Below the pieces are notes generated by a model. It saw only the letters and a program-made list of their open reading frames with translations. It searched no databases and was not told where the DNA came from. Shown one piece after another: positions 1-9,536 of a stretch of 64,000 nt of DNA (the first letter of the stretch is position 1; each line of letters opens with the position of its first letter). The DNA is from Pseudofabraea citricarpa. Its lineage: Eukaryota > Ascomycota > Leotiomycetes > Helotiales > Dermateaceae. A program made the position numbers and the translations under genes. The DNA is taken from NCBI GenBank assembly GCA_029641185.1, contig JAPWGK010000007.1, positions 1,240,001-1,304,000 on the forward strand, in the 5' to 3' direction.

Positions 1-244
1 AGAGAGAACTTCTAGAGCGGCAGTGGCTCTCGCGGTGGTTCTAGCAATTGCGCCAGCCCATCCATTACATCGTTTGGGCTGTCATGAGGATTGGGGACGT
101 TCCCAAACACTTGAAGGGCGGATCCTCATGAAGTTCCTGGGCGAATCTGCCAAACGCCCTTCGTCGCTTACGAAAGAGACAGGGAAAGAGAGAAAGAGAG
201 AAAGACCAATGGTGTATATATAGAGACGACCGGCTGCTCCGACG
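1..244. other. left-edge region, no gene assigned
   Basis: No complete gene is recognised. On the minus strand a short open stretch ends in a stop near position 14 and could be the tail of a gene running out of the window, but it is too short to identify. A purine-rich GAAAGAGA run lies at about 172-205 and a TATATATA stretch at 215-222, just before the first plus-strand gene. Confidence 0.4.
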
Positions 245-1000
245 ATGACGACCTCCTCCTCACAAGATAAAGATATCGATATCATGCAAGTCAGGATCGT
301 CAACAAAGAACATGACAGCTTCCTGCTCAGCTACGCGAGCATCAACCCGAACGACGACTGTCAAGCCGGCATGATACGTTTCCGCCAGGGCCAGGAAGAG
401 CTGCGGAAGAAACGATACACGCTCTCCTCCGTCTTTCGCCAGACGGTGCTGGAGACGGTGATTGTCTCTCGGGTAAGACCCTGTTGAAGAAGAATCCGTT
501 CACTTGGGCCAGCCCTAAAGCTTTTCCAGTTCAGCGATGGAGGAGGTAGTCCAGGACAAGGAGAAGTTAATACAGGACTAGGAGAAGGTGATGCAGGGCG
601 AGAAGAAGGTAATGCAGGACGAGGAGAAGGTGATGCAGGACGAGGACGGCGCTTCCCCGTTATCATCGAGTCGACCCAACCAAATGTCGAGCTGACAGCA
701 GCTTTTCGCCAACCCCGCCTGTTGGACTCTGGAATGCTCCTCGGCTCTTTGCTGGGTCAGTTCAGCTTCTTAGACCGCCACATGCCCGTGCGAGGAGGGG
801 AGAAGGCTATCCTTCTCACTCATCCAGTCACCAAACTCGGCTGGTTGTATACGCTCGCCGTCACCACGACTTTGGCTGCTGCGACGGGGGCCATCCTTGG
901 CTTGGTATTGCAGCATCTCGAGACTGGCTTGGGTGTCGGGTTTGGTCTGATAGGCATCGTCGGCTGCCTCGAAGCCTATGTGTTTTATGTTGTTGAGTGA
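245..1000 (+). CDS. hypothetical protein with Gly-rich repeats and two C-terminal membrane helices
   Basis: Function is not recognised. The model joins exon 245-472 to exon 530-1000 through a 57-bp intron (GTAAGA...TTCCAG), in phase 0, giving 232 aa. Residues 1-76 are polar with no recognised fold. Exon 2 opens with a run of Gly/Glu-rich short repeats of the type GEGDAGR (about residues 80-115). After this come two hydrophobic segments at the C-terminus (about residues 178-230), consistent with a hairpin membrane anchor. No signal peptide is visible. The TATATATA stretch lies only about 22 bp before the first ATG, so translation might instead begin at Met14 (position 284). The repeat unit is in frame, so copy number could vary without breaking the protein. 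Moderate confidence that the gene is real; none on its role. Confidence 0.55.
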
Positions 1001-1474
1001 TTGCCATCAACGAAGGGAAGCGAGGCCAATCTAGTTCTAGCCGACGAGCTAAAATAGCACGGGAATGACGAGGGAAACCTCTTTTCCACCTAGAAATGGA
1101 GAAATCATGTTGTTCTTTCTCAGCTGCCTATAGAAACATGACATAAGTAGTATCTTCAGTCTTGAACTATTGATCGCTCTCCTAAATCCCTCGAGTTTCG
1201 GTTTCTAGAGTGCTCACGTGATAGCAACATTCTCTAGAAGGAACATCTCCAAGCCCTACACCTCCATGCCCAGCGATACAGAAAGAAAAGCTAGTGCTAC
1301 TCGAGAGCGGCATACACGGTCGATTCAGAACCTCCTCTCCATAATTTTTCTTTTTATGGTAGCAGAATGCTCACGTGATGGTAGCATTCTCCCGAAGGAA
1401 CATCTCCAAGTATGATTGATCAAGAAGCTCAAATTACCTATATATATCCATGCCCACCTAGCGATACGACAAAG
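1001..1474. other. intergenic region containing a degenerate duplicated segment
   Basis: No intact gene. It holds the decayed copy (1211-1330) of the 3' end of the neighbouring esterase gene and the non-coding 3' flank of that gene. Each copy carries a TCACGTGA palindrome (about 1214 and 1372). Confidence 0.6.
1211..1330 (-). pseudogene. remnant of the 3' end of a beta-lactamase-like esterase gene (tandem duplicate)
   Basis: On the minus strand this segment encodes ESTVYAALE followed by a stop. The intact neighbour ends ESTVYAALK followed by a stop at 1475-1504. The similarity continues into the 3' flank: GAAGGAACATCTCCAAG and the TCACGTGA palindrome occur in both copies, in the same order and about 155 bp apart. 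Just upstream of the shared codons the reading frame is shifted by about 2 nt and the match ends. It is therefore the tail of a second, otherwise lost gene copy, or of a small tandem duplication that included the stop codon. Confidence 0.7.
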
Positions 1475-2936
1475 CTACTTGAGGGCAGCATACACAGTCG
1501 ACTCAACCTTGCCCCACAAGCCCAGCACCTGCAAATCAGCAAACGGCAGGATCTGCGTCGTGATGAAGCCAGCAACGCCCTTCTCCCGATCGCACCACCA
1601 CCAGAGGTTCGCAATGCCGGCTAGAGCAACTCAAGTCAGCAAACTCGTCGACGCGGAGGGAGCATCTTCACTACTCACCCCACTGCGCAGTGCCAGAGGC
1701 TCGGCCAGTAACGCCAGGCGTCAGCATGAACGTCAGTCCCCAACCCTGCGGCGCGTTGTTCGGGAGAGGGTAGAGCTCGGGGATGGCATTGGTCAGGAAT
1801 GCCTTCGCGGCTGGAAATCCCTGGCGGCCGAAGTCTGGCAGGTTGGGGATCTGGTTCCGGAACATCTCGTCGACCGTCTTCTTCTCGAGGATCTTCACTC
1901 CCGTCTTGGCTGATGTCCCGTCGTTGAGCAGCACGGCGAGGATCTCTGTGAAGTGCGAGTCAGCGGTAGCATGTTCATGTTCATGTTCGATCGTGGATCC
2001 GCGCCGAACACTTACGGGCATATTCCTGCGGTTTGGCAAAGCAGCCTGCTCCGCCGCTATTGAGACACGACTTGATTTCCTCGTCAGTCTCGACAATGAG
2101 AGGCCTCCGCAACGGGTGGTCAAATGCCGATAGAGTACCATCGGGGTTCCGGAAATTCATGTTAGCAAGGTTCGCCTTCATCGATTTCGTGGGAAACATG
2201 GAGATGTTCTTGAGACCCAAGGGCTTCAAGATGTTCTTCTGCAGGTATGCATTAAGCGATGTCCCTGTGACACGCTCGAGAACTATGCCCGCCCAGTCGA
2301 TGTTGACCTGCAATACAATTAGTTGTTGCTGCCAGCGAGCAGTTAAATTAACTCACGCCATACTCCCAAGTCTCTCCTGGTTGGTTGACCAATGGCTGGG
2401 TGACATCGAATATATGACCTGAGAACTCGTCGTAGCCGATAGGCTTGTTGTACTCCCGCAACTTCTCATTGAAAAATGTGTATCCGAAGCCAGCTATGGA
2501 GAGTTTATTGGCGTGATTATTTGCATCTTGATGTAGTAGACTTACCAGTGTGGGTGAGTAACATTCTCAGGGTAATGCTTCTTTTTTTCTCGACCAGAGT
2601 TCCATCATCCTGCAACACCTTGACATCTTTCAGCTCCGGACACAGCTTTTCAACTTGATCCGAGTCGTCGAGAGCTAGAATTCCTCGCTCGACAAGTTGC
2701 ATGCAGGCAATGCCGACAATCATTTTGGTGCAGGATGCAATCCAGAAAATACTGTCAAGCGTCATAGGATCAGAAGACCCATATCCTCGCTTGCCCGCTG
2801 CGTGGGCAAAGAGCTCGTCGCCATTCTTGTCGACAACCACAACCGTCACGCCGGGAATGCCTTTTTCCTGGTCGACACAGACTTGTTCCGTCGCCTGCTG
2901 TAGAGTGCTGATGGTCTCGGCAGAGAATGGAGCCAT
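1475..2936 (-). CDS. beta-lactamase-fold serine esterase/transesterase family protein
   Basis: A 410-aa member of the class C beta-lactamase/family VIII esterase superfamily, which in fungi includes LovD-like acyltransferases. Five exons on the minus strand: 2936-2546, 2493-2357, 2307-2016, 1945-1679 and 1620-1475; all introns are GT-AG and all phases agree. The nucleophile motif SxxK is SCTK at residues 68-71. The second motif is the Tyr in WEYGVN (Tyr175), and the sequence runs on through the usual GWGLTF and GIANLWWW blocks at the C-terminus. No signal peptide, so a cytosolic enzyme hydrolysing or transferring an ester-linked acyl group is likely. The substrate cannot be inferred. The start at 2936 is preferred over an in-frame ATG at 2987 because homology-like sequence begins there. 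It lies head-to-tail with an aldo/keto reductase, but no wider biosynthetic cluster is visible. Confidence 0.85.
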
Positions 2937-3477
2937 GATGAGTTGATTCGAGTCTGACGATGAGATTCTGGCTTGGTCTAAAATCAACGACTTGATTTAC
3001 CCCAAAACAAGAAAAGAATATGGATAGCTTCAGATGTTTATATGTAGTCCGGGTGGGGTGGGGGAGGTAGTGGTTACCCCTCCCCCTCCCACCAGCCCCT
3101 CTTGGATTTCCCCTCCATTGGGCCTTCGCTTCGTGGGTGCGGAGAGACTGAGCCAATTATTAATGATTCACGTCACATCCGCGAACCGGATGCCTGCAAA
3201 CTTATGCAGACGTGCTTACTGGCTTTTCCATGACAAGAGAGCCCCGTCTATCTACATCCATATTTCCTACTGTAGGTTGCTTCGGATTTAGCCATCCTTG
3301 ACAAAGGCGTTTACGCACGCAGGACATGAGACGAAATTTAACACTATCTTATTTGTTCTGGCGAGACAGCTCTAATATATTTGAACACATACGCAGCTCG
3401 GCTTTAACCCCCCTGGACGGCGGCATTTACGGATGCGATGCATGAGAGGAAACTCGCGGTATCCCGTTTGATCGCGT
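2937..3477. other. intergenic spacer between two minus-strand genes
   Basis: It carries the promoter and 5' UTR of the esterase and the 3' flank of the reductase. There is a C-rich tract near 3076-3098. No ORF or RNA gene is supported. Confidence 0.6.
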
Positions 3478-4639
3478 CTAACTAAGTTTGCTGGCAAAGC
3501 TGTGATAGTTGTCGAGCGGTGCGTCTTTCTCAACCTTCTTCCACAGCTCGTCAATCTGGTCGACGGTTGCCTTATCCAAAGGACCATCTTCAATTACCCT
3601 TAAAGTCTCGTCCAGTTGAGTGGGCTTCGAGGCCCCAACGATGACGGCATCGCCATATTCAGTCTTCAAGGCACTGTTATAGGTGACCCAACGGTATGCC
3701 AGTGCGGCTTTGGAGATGTTGAGCTTTTCAGCAATAGCCGCCCACTCGTCAAGGGCTTCGAAGAGACTGTTCTTTCCGTACAGGGCATTGTACATGGAAC
3801 CAAGCATTGATGCTTGGTCAAAACGTCCAGTGTCGCTACCCGCCTTCAGCGCATCGGGGGTCTTGACCAGGAAACCACCGGCAATTGGCGAGTAGGCATA
3901 GAATGAAATCTTGAGCTTGCGAAGGAGCGGGAAGAGGTCGTTCTCAATGTGACGGGACACGGCATTGTAGTTGCCCTGGAAGACGGTGGGGAGGACGGAG
4001 CCTGCAGCCTTTTGGATGTCATAGATCTCCTGTACGTCGGCAGCCTTGAAATTTGAAAGTCCGAACTGTACACAATGTGTCAATGGCGACTTTCAGGACT
4101 GGGGGTTGGGGACACGGGTATCATACACGCTTGAACTTCCCGGCCGCATAGATTTCCTGGATGGCCGAGAGTGTTTCTACGATAGGTACACTTGGATCCG
4201 GAGAGTGCAAGAAGTATGTCTCAACCTGCACGGGACCAACGTGAGCAATAGTCAGGTATTGATAAGAATTGGAAGAGGTGATTCCGCATACGTACACTGT
4301 CTACTCCCAGATCCTGCAAGCTCTTCTCCGACGCGTCCAGAACGCTCTGCTTGGCCAGGGCCCCGGCACTGAAGCCTGGTGCCTTGGTATGCATGGTGAA
4401 CTTCTTCGACCAACCTGCCTTCCCCAAGGTTGATTCACTGTTGGCCTAAGGGAAGCATGGGTGTTAGCACCGTGGAATGGAAGAGGAGGACCGGCAATGC
4501 GGCGACTTACGTATAAGAAGGCCGTGTCGATGTCCTTGATATTGTGCTTCTCCAGGACAGTCTCAAACTCATCTCGAACCTCGGGGCTGAAGGCTGCAAT
4601 GCCAGCTGTGCCGTAGATAATCTTGGGATGTGGGGCCAT
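3478..4639 (-). CDS. aldo/keto reductase, aflatoxin-aldehyde-reductase-like
   Basis: A 321-aa NADPH-dependent aldo/keto reductase, a cytosolic TIM barrel. Four minus-strand exons: 4639-4511, 4445-4296, 4225-4127 and 4065-3478, all joining in phase 0. The AKR tetrad is visible: Asp38 and Tyr43 in DTAFLY, Lys64 in HTKAPG and His100 in YFLHSPDP. The block FGLSNF (start of exon 4) and a late segment around VIVGASKP are the usual substrate and cofactor-loop landmarks. Length and blocks best fit the AKR7/aflatoxin B1 aldehyde reductase group, which reduces reactive dialdehydes and other carbonyls. That assignment is by family resemblance; the true substrate is unknown. An upstream in-frame ATG (4732) would add a hydrophobic leader, but it is probably untranslated 5' sequence. 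Confidence 0.88.
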
Positions 4640-5141
4640 GTTGCAGAGATGATAGTGCTCAAGCGAGGAAACCAGGAAGATGAAGACGAGGTGGATTGGG
4701 GAAATGAGTGAGGGAGGGGGATGGATGCTCATTTATATCCTCAATCACACCATCTGCCTGGCGGTCAATGCCGCCCACTACAAGTGTTGATTACTTATTG
4801 TTGTCGTGGGTCGGTGTCGGTGTCGGTGCACAAGCTACAGTCTCGAGTACGTAACGTCATTGACACAGGGGTGGGAGGACGCATGCTGAGAAATTGAGGG
4901 CCATCGAATAGAAGCCGGGAGATAGAATAAATGAGACGAGGCGGTAGGCAAGATGGTCGACAGAACTTCCTCTTAACTCCTTAACTCCACGCTACGCCAC
5001 GCCCCTGCCTGCCTATCTACTAAGTATCTATCTTCAATACCCGCCGGCTAATCACATGTTTGACGACGATTGGAGGTCACGTTCTTGTGATTAGCGATCG
5101 GTACGACACAGCCTTCCGTTGCTTCCGCAATTTCCAGACTC
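4640..5141. other. intergenic region left of the retroposon
   Basis: Promoter side of the reductase gene. It contains a short GGTCGGTGTCGGTGTCGGTG repeat near 4809-4828. No gene is seen. Its right end is one copy of the retroposon target site. Confidence 0.55.
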
Positions 5142-5156
5142 GTATATCTAATCAGT
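5142..5156 (+). repeat. left target-site duplication
   Basis: GTATATCTAATCAGT; identical to 6612-6626. The element begins at 5157. Confidence 0.9.
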
Positions 5157-5158
5157 AG

Positions 5159-6391
5159 ACGGTGCCGCCACCAGGAAAGAAGAAGGGCTCCCACTGGGAT
5201 GGCCCAAAGGCACACAGATGGCAGGAAACCGACCCCGCGAACAGAACGTTCCCGCCGCTAGACATGTGGAGCTCGACTGAGGACATGGAGCGCACAATGG
5301 ATTACATCCACCACTACCATGGCACCCCAGGGAAGTTCCTAGGCCCTACCCCGGATGAATGGCATATCATCACCAAACCTGTTGCCTTCCCGAGCGGCAC
5401 GAAGAAGGATAACTGGAGGAGGTTCGTGGCAGACGTGGATCGCCTCCACTGCTACAGCTACTTCTGGAAGTCACCAATGCCCACGGGCGCGACACACAAA
5501 ATCGCTCTCTTCACCACATGGACCAAATCGTGGGTGGGAACAACCAGTGGCGCATGGGTAGACCAGCCCTGGCATGCCTGGGTAGGCATATCAGTCAAGC
5601 TCCCGGCTGGGGAAGGCTATGAGCTCATCATCTGGGATAGCAACTTCGAGGCAGAGAACGGCCACCACAAGATCCCTACAGGCCTCGGAACGCAGAGAAA
5701 CCTGGTGGAGCAGATGAGGAAGAGCGTGAAGCTGGTACGGGTGTGGGTAGGCGGATCGGGCAATACCGCGGAAGGCAACTGCCTCCAACTGTCGGCACAA
5801 TGGATATGGGATATCCTTGACAAAAAGAGAATCCTGCTACCACCACCGGGCGATGCGGGAGCATACGCAGGAGCGGGATTCCAGCTAGCAGGGAAGCCCT
5901 ACGCGGCGCCTACCCCACCAGAGATGCCGAGCCCGGGGGAAACAGAGGATGAGGAGGGAACAGAGGAGGAAACGGGAGATGAGGGTAGCCAACCGGACAC
6001 ACCAGAGGCACCAACCGCACCAGAGGCACCGGCCACGCCAGAGGTGGCAGCCACACCAGAGGTGCCAGCTACGCCGGCACTGCCAGCAACGCTAGGAGCA
6101 GTAGCTACGCCAGAAAGGCCAGCTACACAAGTGAAACAGGTGACACCACTGGGGCCAGTACACTACCCAATTCGGACCCGGGAGGAGGAAACGGAGGAGG
6201 AGGAGGAGAAGGATGAGGGGTATACGTCCAATGAGGAACTCACAGATGAGGAACTCCAATCCCAACTCATGAATGACATGGCTGAAACGCCGCCTGAATG
6301 GGATGGTTTCTCTGAGTGGGAAGGATTCTCTGACAATGAGGGGGATGACGTAGAGGGTGAGGAGGATGAGGTGGTAGAGGAGGAGGAATAA
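5159..6391 (+). CDS. retroposon ORF: 5'-cut Ulp1/SENP-like cysteine protease candidate with acidic tail
   Basis: The frame is open from the insertion junction (a stop straddles it at 5156-5158) to the stop at 6389-6391, about 410 codons. Numbering from codon 5162, a candidate triad is His138 (WHAWVG), Asp159 (IIWDSN) and Cys207 (EGNCLQ). Spacings of 21 and 48 residues resemble those of the C48 family (yeast Ulp1 His514, Asp531, Cys580). The region before the triad is rich in Trp. From about residue 240 the protein becomes low-complexity: Pro/Ala/Thr/Glu repeats such as APEAPATPEV, then a strongly acidic Glu/Asp tail. There is no ATG at the start. The first internal ATG is at 5264, so the N-terminus was probably lost when the insertion was 5'-truncated. 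No reverse transcriptase or RNase H motif is seen. Protease assignment is inference from motif order and spacing. Confidence 0.6.
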   Translation, partial: TVPPPGKKKGSHWDGPKAHRWQETDPANRTFPPLDMWSSTEDMERTMDYIHHYHGTPGKFLGPTPDEWHIITKPVAFPSGTKKDNWRRFVADVDRLHCYSYFWKSPMPTGATHKIALFTTWTKSWVGTTSGAWVDQPWHAWVGISVKLPAGEGYELIIWDSNFEAENGHHKIPTGLGTQRNLVEQMRKSVKLVRVWVGGSGNTAEGNCLQLSAQWIWDILDKKRILLPPPGDAGAYAGAGFQLAGKPYAAPTPPEMPSPGETEDEEGTEEETGDEGSQPDTPEAPTAPEAPATPEVAATPEVPATPALPATLGAVATPERPATQVKQVTPLGPVHYPIRTREEETEEEEEKDEGYTSNEELTDEELQSQLMNDMAETPPEWDGFSEWEGFSDNEGDDVEGEEDEVVEEEE

Positions 6392-6611
6392 GGCCCCCCC
6401 CATGGACCTGAGAGACCCGTGGGAGGAAGAGGTAAGTGAGAGAGAGGTGAAAAGGTGGGGTATTTCAACAATACCAGTTTCATTTGTATGCATGTTAAGG
6501 AAAGGGTTTTCGAATCAGTACTACGGAGTGGTTTCATAGTACATAGTTTGAGGCATGGGCCAACGGCCTAGAACCTGTCAATGAATGCAAAAAAAAAAAA
6601 AAAAAAAAAAA

Positions 6612-6626
6612 GTATATCTAATCAGT
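6612..6626 (+). repeat. right target-site duplication
   Basis: GTATATCTAATCAGT directly after the 23-A tail; identical to 5142-5156. Confidence 0.9.
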
Positions 6627-6818
6627 GGAAGGTAGCTCGGCTATTTAGCATCGAAAGACATTATCAAGCTAAAAGCACCGGATGACTTTGGAAGAAGCAC
6701 TTCGCGTTGATCGGTAGTCTAGGTACACATAAAATGCACACACATAAAATCAGAACATGTCTAGCACACCAACAGCACCGACACCCTACAACTAACGGCA
6801 TGTAGATGCATGAATCTA

Positions 6819-8112
6819 TCAGAAATTCGAAGTCCTTGAAGTATACGTGCCCAGGTCATCTTGTCCAGGTAGAGCTGTCCGAGGCGTGCCTGTTATTTCA
6901 TTATAGCCGGCATCCATCTCCCTTGGGCTCAGAGACTGCAGGGCTGGCGACCGTGGCGGACGAGGTGGTGAACGTGGCTGTCTGTGCAGTGTCGAGATCC
7001 CTTCTGGGGTCATGTCGACTTGTGTAGCATGGGACCAGTCGGTCTGCAAAGAATTATCGTAAGAAAGCGCTGATCCGATCGCAACCGGTGGAAAATGCGG
7101 GAAGACGTTGGGGTCCTTGACGAAGTAGCTGGCAGATGCTGCTGGCTGATGAAAACCCATCACGTTCTGAGGCATCGTCAAATTTGGACTTGCAACCGAG
7201 GGGCTGGTCGGTTGTGACAGCGGCTGTTCCCTTGCCGACTTGGTTTGCTGCTTGTGCCGTCGGAGGAGCAGGCAAGTGATAATGATGGCGCCCACAGCAA
7301 GTAAAGCTGACCCTCCAACTGCCGCACCCACGATAATTCCAGTCATCGTCCTGCCCCCACCACTACTTCCAGCACTCGGACTGATGGGATCTGTGCTCGT
7401 CACGATGCTCGTCACAGTCGTTACGGCTGCCAATTCCGCGGTACCGATGAAAGCTTGTTGAATGGTGGCTGCGTCCGCACTCATGTTAGAGTAAGTGAGA
7501 GCAATAAAGGTAGCATTGAACCCGCAGCCCTGCCGACCAGCCAAGTTAGCAAGAGAAGCATCAAGGTTGCCATGGCGCAGGCACTTACCCATTGGCGATA
7601 GTTAGACGGGTAGTTGTTCTGATAACACGTCTTTGTACCTCGACTAAAATTTGCAAGTCAGCCCCAGCTTTTCTGCGTAGCTTTCTTGATCGATCACCAT
7701 ACCAGGTAAAAACAAGCGAGTCGTCGGCAGCCGTAGAAGGGGAGTTCTCGTCGATGCATGATGTAAAGAAGAGGCAGTCTTGGCTGGCTGTAGCACAGCA
7801 TCCAACCACGAAATAGTCTGTATTCCAAACACACGACGAATGTGGAGAACAACTAGCTGCCAAGGCTATCATCTGTTAGCACTCGAGTATCAAGTGAATT
7901 CGATGGAAACACCAACAAGAGATTCCTCCTACGAAGCCACAGAAACTCGCTGGCCAAGCATCTCTCTTCGCCAGTTCTGGGGGCTGGGTAGGCTTAGGTG
8001 TGGGAGTGATAACCAACGATTGAGCACTCGTCACTCGAGGCCCATCCCAAACAAGCGCATAGGCGAGGTGAATGGTGAGTATTAGCCACAAAGTGAAGGC
8101 TGGTAGAAGCAT
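6819..8112 (-). CDS. cysteine-rich, single-pass cell-surface membrane protein
   Basis: A 374-aa type I membrane protein. Four minus-strand exons: 8112-7917, 7865-7703, 7643-7589 and 7529-6819. The first residues form a signal peptide (MLLPAFTLWLILTIHLAYA). The ectodomain has the pattern CGF...SC...SC...GCC...C...SC, then after two introns ...FTC...KTC and CGFN, as in a common fungal surface-protein family. A Ser/Thr-rich stretch follows, then one membrane helix (about residues 225-250, starting near GIIVGAAVGG), basic residues LLRRHK and a disordered cytoplasmic tail of about 120 aa. The architecture resembles WSC/Mid2-type wall sensors but has no recognisable WSC domain, so a sensor role is only a suggestion. 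The exon 1 donor (GTTGGT) was chosen because it alone keeps frame with the branch site TGCTAAC. An upstream ATG at 8139 is possible. Confidence 0.75.
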
Positions 8113-8608
8113 CGTAACATGTTGGGAGTCATGCAGCACGTAGGGAAACCTTCCATGGACATAACTGCCGAAGGCGGGGGAGGAGTGTCTTTTTGTAATG
8201 TTTCAACTATTCACTTGTGCATAGCCAAGGAAATGCTCGACATCGGGTGGGATAGAAAATGCGGGAAACGTATTTGGATTGGAGGACAGGAGCTGAAGTC
8301 AAAGATAGCAGCTTGTACTTAGCTCTGATAGCTGTTGGCGAGCCATGTAGCTTATAGGCCTCTTTCCCGAGCTGCTGCAGAATCAGCACAGCTTGGGAGA
8401 AGCTGGGAGCTGAGCTGGATGCTTGTCAGCCCTAAATATGCAAGCCCGCGGCGAACTGGTCAATTGGGCGATAAGCGAAAACTTCCGATCTGCTATTCTC
8501 AGCTCAACTCGGCACCTGGAGACACGTTCGAGACAATGGCAAATAGCCCTCTTGCGGGTAACGGTGGACAGTTCTCACTCTCAATCTCACGCTCACTCAT
8601 ACTCTCAC
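8113..8608. other. intergenic spacer
   Basis: Promoter of the surface-protein gene and 3' flank of the riboside kinase gene. No additional gene is supported. Confidence 0.55.
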
Positions 8609-9536
8609 TCATCTGCCTGCCACCAGAGCCGGGAGCTGGTCCATGACCGTCTGTACTGCCCACTGCAGCGTCGTGGCCATGTCCAGGTCCAGCCCTTCGT
8701 GTTGACACTTGATATCCCACTCTCTGATGACATCGTCTTTGAGGGCCCCCTCCACATCACCGCCCTCGAACATCCACTTGTGATCCTCGACGTAGTTGGG
8801 CCAGACAATGGTGTCGACGTAGCCCGGCGGGTCCTCCCAGAAGCCCTCCAGCGTGACATAGCCACTCCGGGCCTCACGTCGCGCTTTGGCCTTGGCGTAA
8901 CTAACACGCAAGAAGAGCTTGATGTCCATCTGCGGCTGCACCAGCGACATGGACTGGGCATACAAAAGGAAGCCGTCGAACACGCACAACCGCAGCGGTG
9001 CTGCTGTGTCGGTCAGGATCCCGTGACCTGGGTTCCCAGCTTGGGTCCAGGTGTGGACGCGAGCCTTGAGCGACTCAATGACGGCATCTGGCACAGGACA
9101 CTCTCCCACCGAGTTCTGGTCCTCCTTGGAATCGAGGTCGGGCTGGATATAACAACAACAACGGCCATCAGCTACGGACATTCAAGAAGGAGAAGCGTGA
9201 GGCGAGTGACAACTGACTGGAAAAGTGCCCTCCCTCCGAATGTGCTCCAGCGCCTTGGCTATCTCGGGAATCGACAAGGCTTCTGCACAATCCCAATCCA
9301 GCAGCCCGTGCTTCTTAGGTAACCTGGGCACTCCGGATCAGCCCCCAGACGTCCAAGTGGTTGTCCACTTACTCGATCTCCGGACGGTAGAAATCATCTT
9401 CGTGGAGGACAAAGGTGTTGGGGAAGATGTCCCGCAGGAGTCGACTGAGGGTTGTCTTGCCACTGGAGGAGCAACCGCTGATGCCGACAACCACAGCTTT
9501 CCGTGGGGGATTGGAGCTGGAGCTGGAGCTGGCCAT
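8609..9536 (-). CDS. NRK1: nicotinamide riboside kinase
   Basis: A 267-aa P-loop kinase phosphorylating nicotinamide riboside to nicotinamide mononucleotide in NAD+ salvage. Three minus-strand exons: 9536-9373, 9323-9218 and 9142-8609, phases consistent. The Walker A is GCSSSGKT (residues 21-28). The block HEDDFYRPE, with the catalytic/substrate Asp pair typical of NRK, ends exon 1, and HGLLDWDCAEAL follows in exon 2. The lid region shows YAKAKARREARSGYVTLEG, and the protein closes with DPPGYVDTIVWPNYV and a helical C-terminus. The size is slightly above that of the yeast and human enzymes. A run of AGC-TCC serine codons follows the start Met. Cytosolic; no targeting sequence is visible. Confidence 0.9.

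Larger units (their letters stand above)
5142..6626 (+). mobile_element. retroposon insertion with 15-bp target-site duplication and poly(A) tail
   Basis: The sequence GTATATCTAATCAGT occurs at 5142-5156 and again, identical over 15 bp, at 6612-6626. Between them is about 1.46 kb that ends in an unbroken run of 23 A residues (6589-6611). Direct repeats of this size next to a 3' poly(A) are the signature of target-primed reverse transcription by LINE-type machinery. The element carries one long ORF (5159-6391), a 3' UTR of about 200 bp and no visible intron, terminal repeat or reverse-transcriptase domain. It is therefore either a non-autonomous element or a processed copy of a spliced transcript. 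The perfect duplication and intact ORF indicate a young insertion without evident RIP damage. Confidence 0.88.

Noticed and set aside
8423..9322. 299-codon plus-strand ORF
   Set aside because: It lies antisense to the well-supported nicotinamide riboside kinase exons; its openness reflects codon bias on the other strand.
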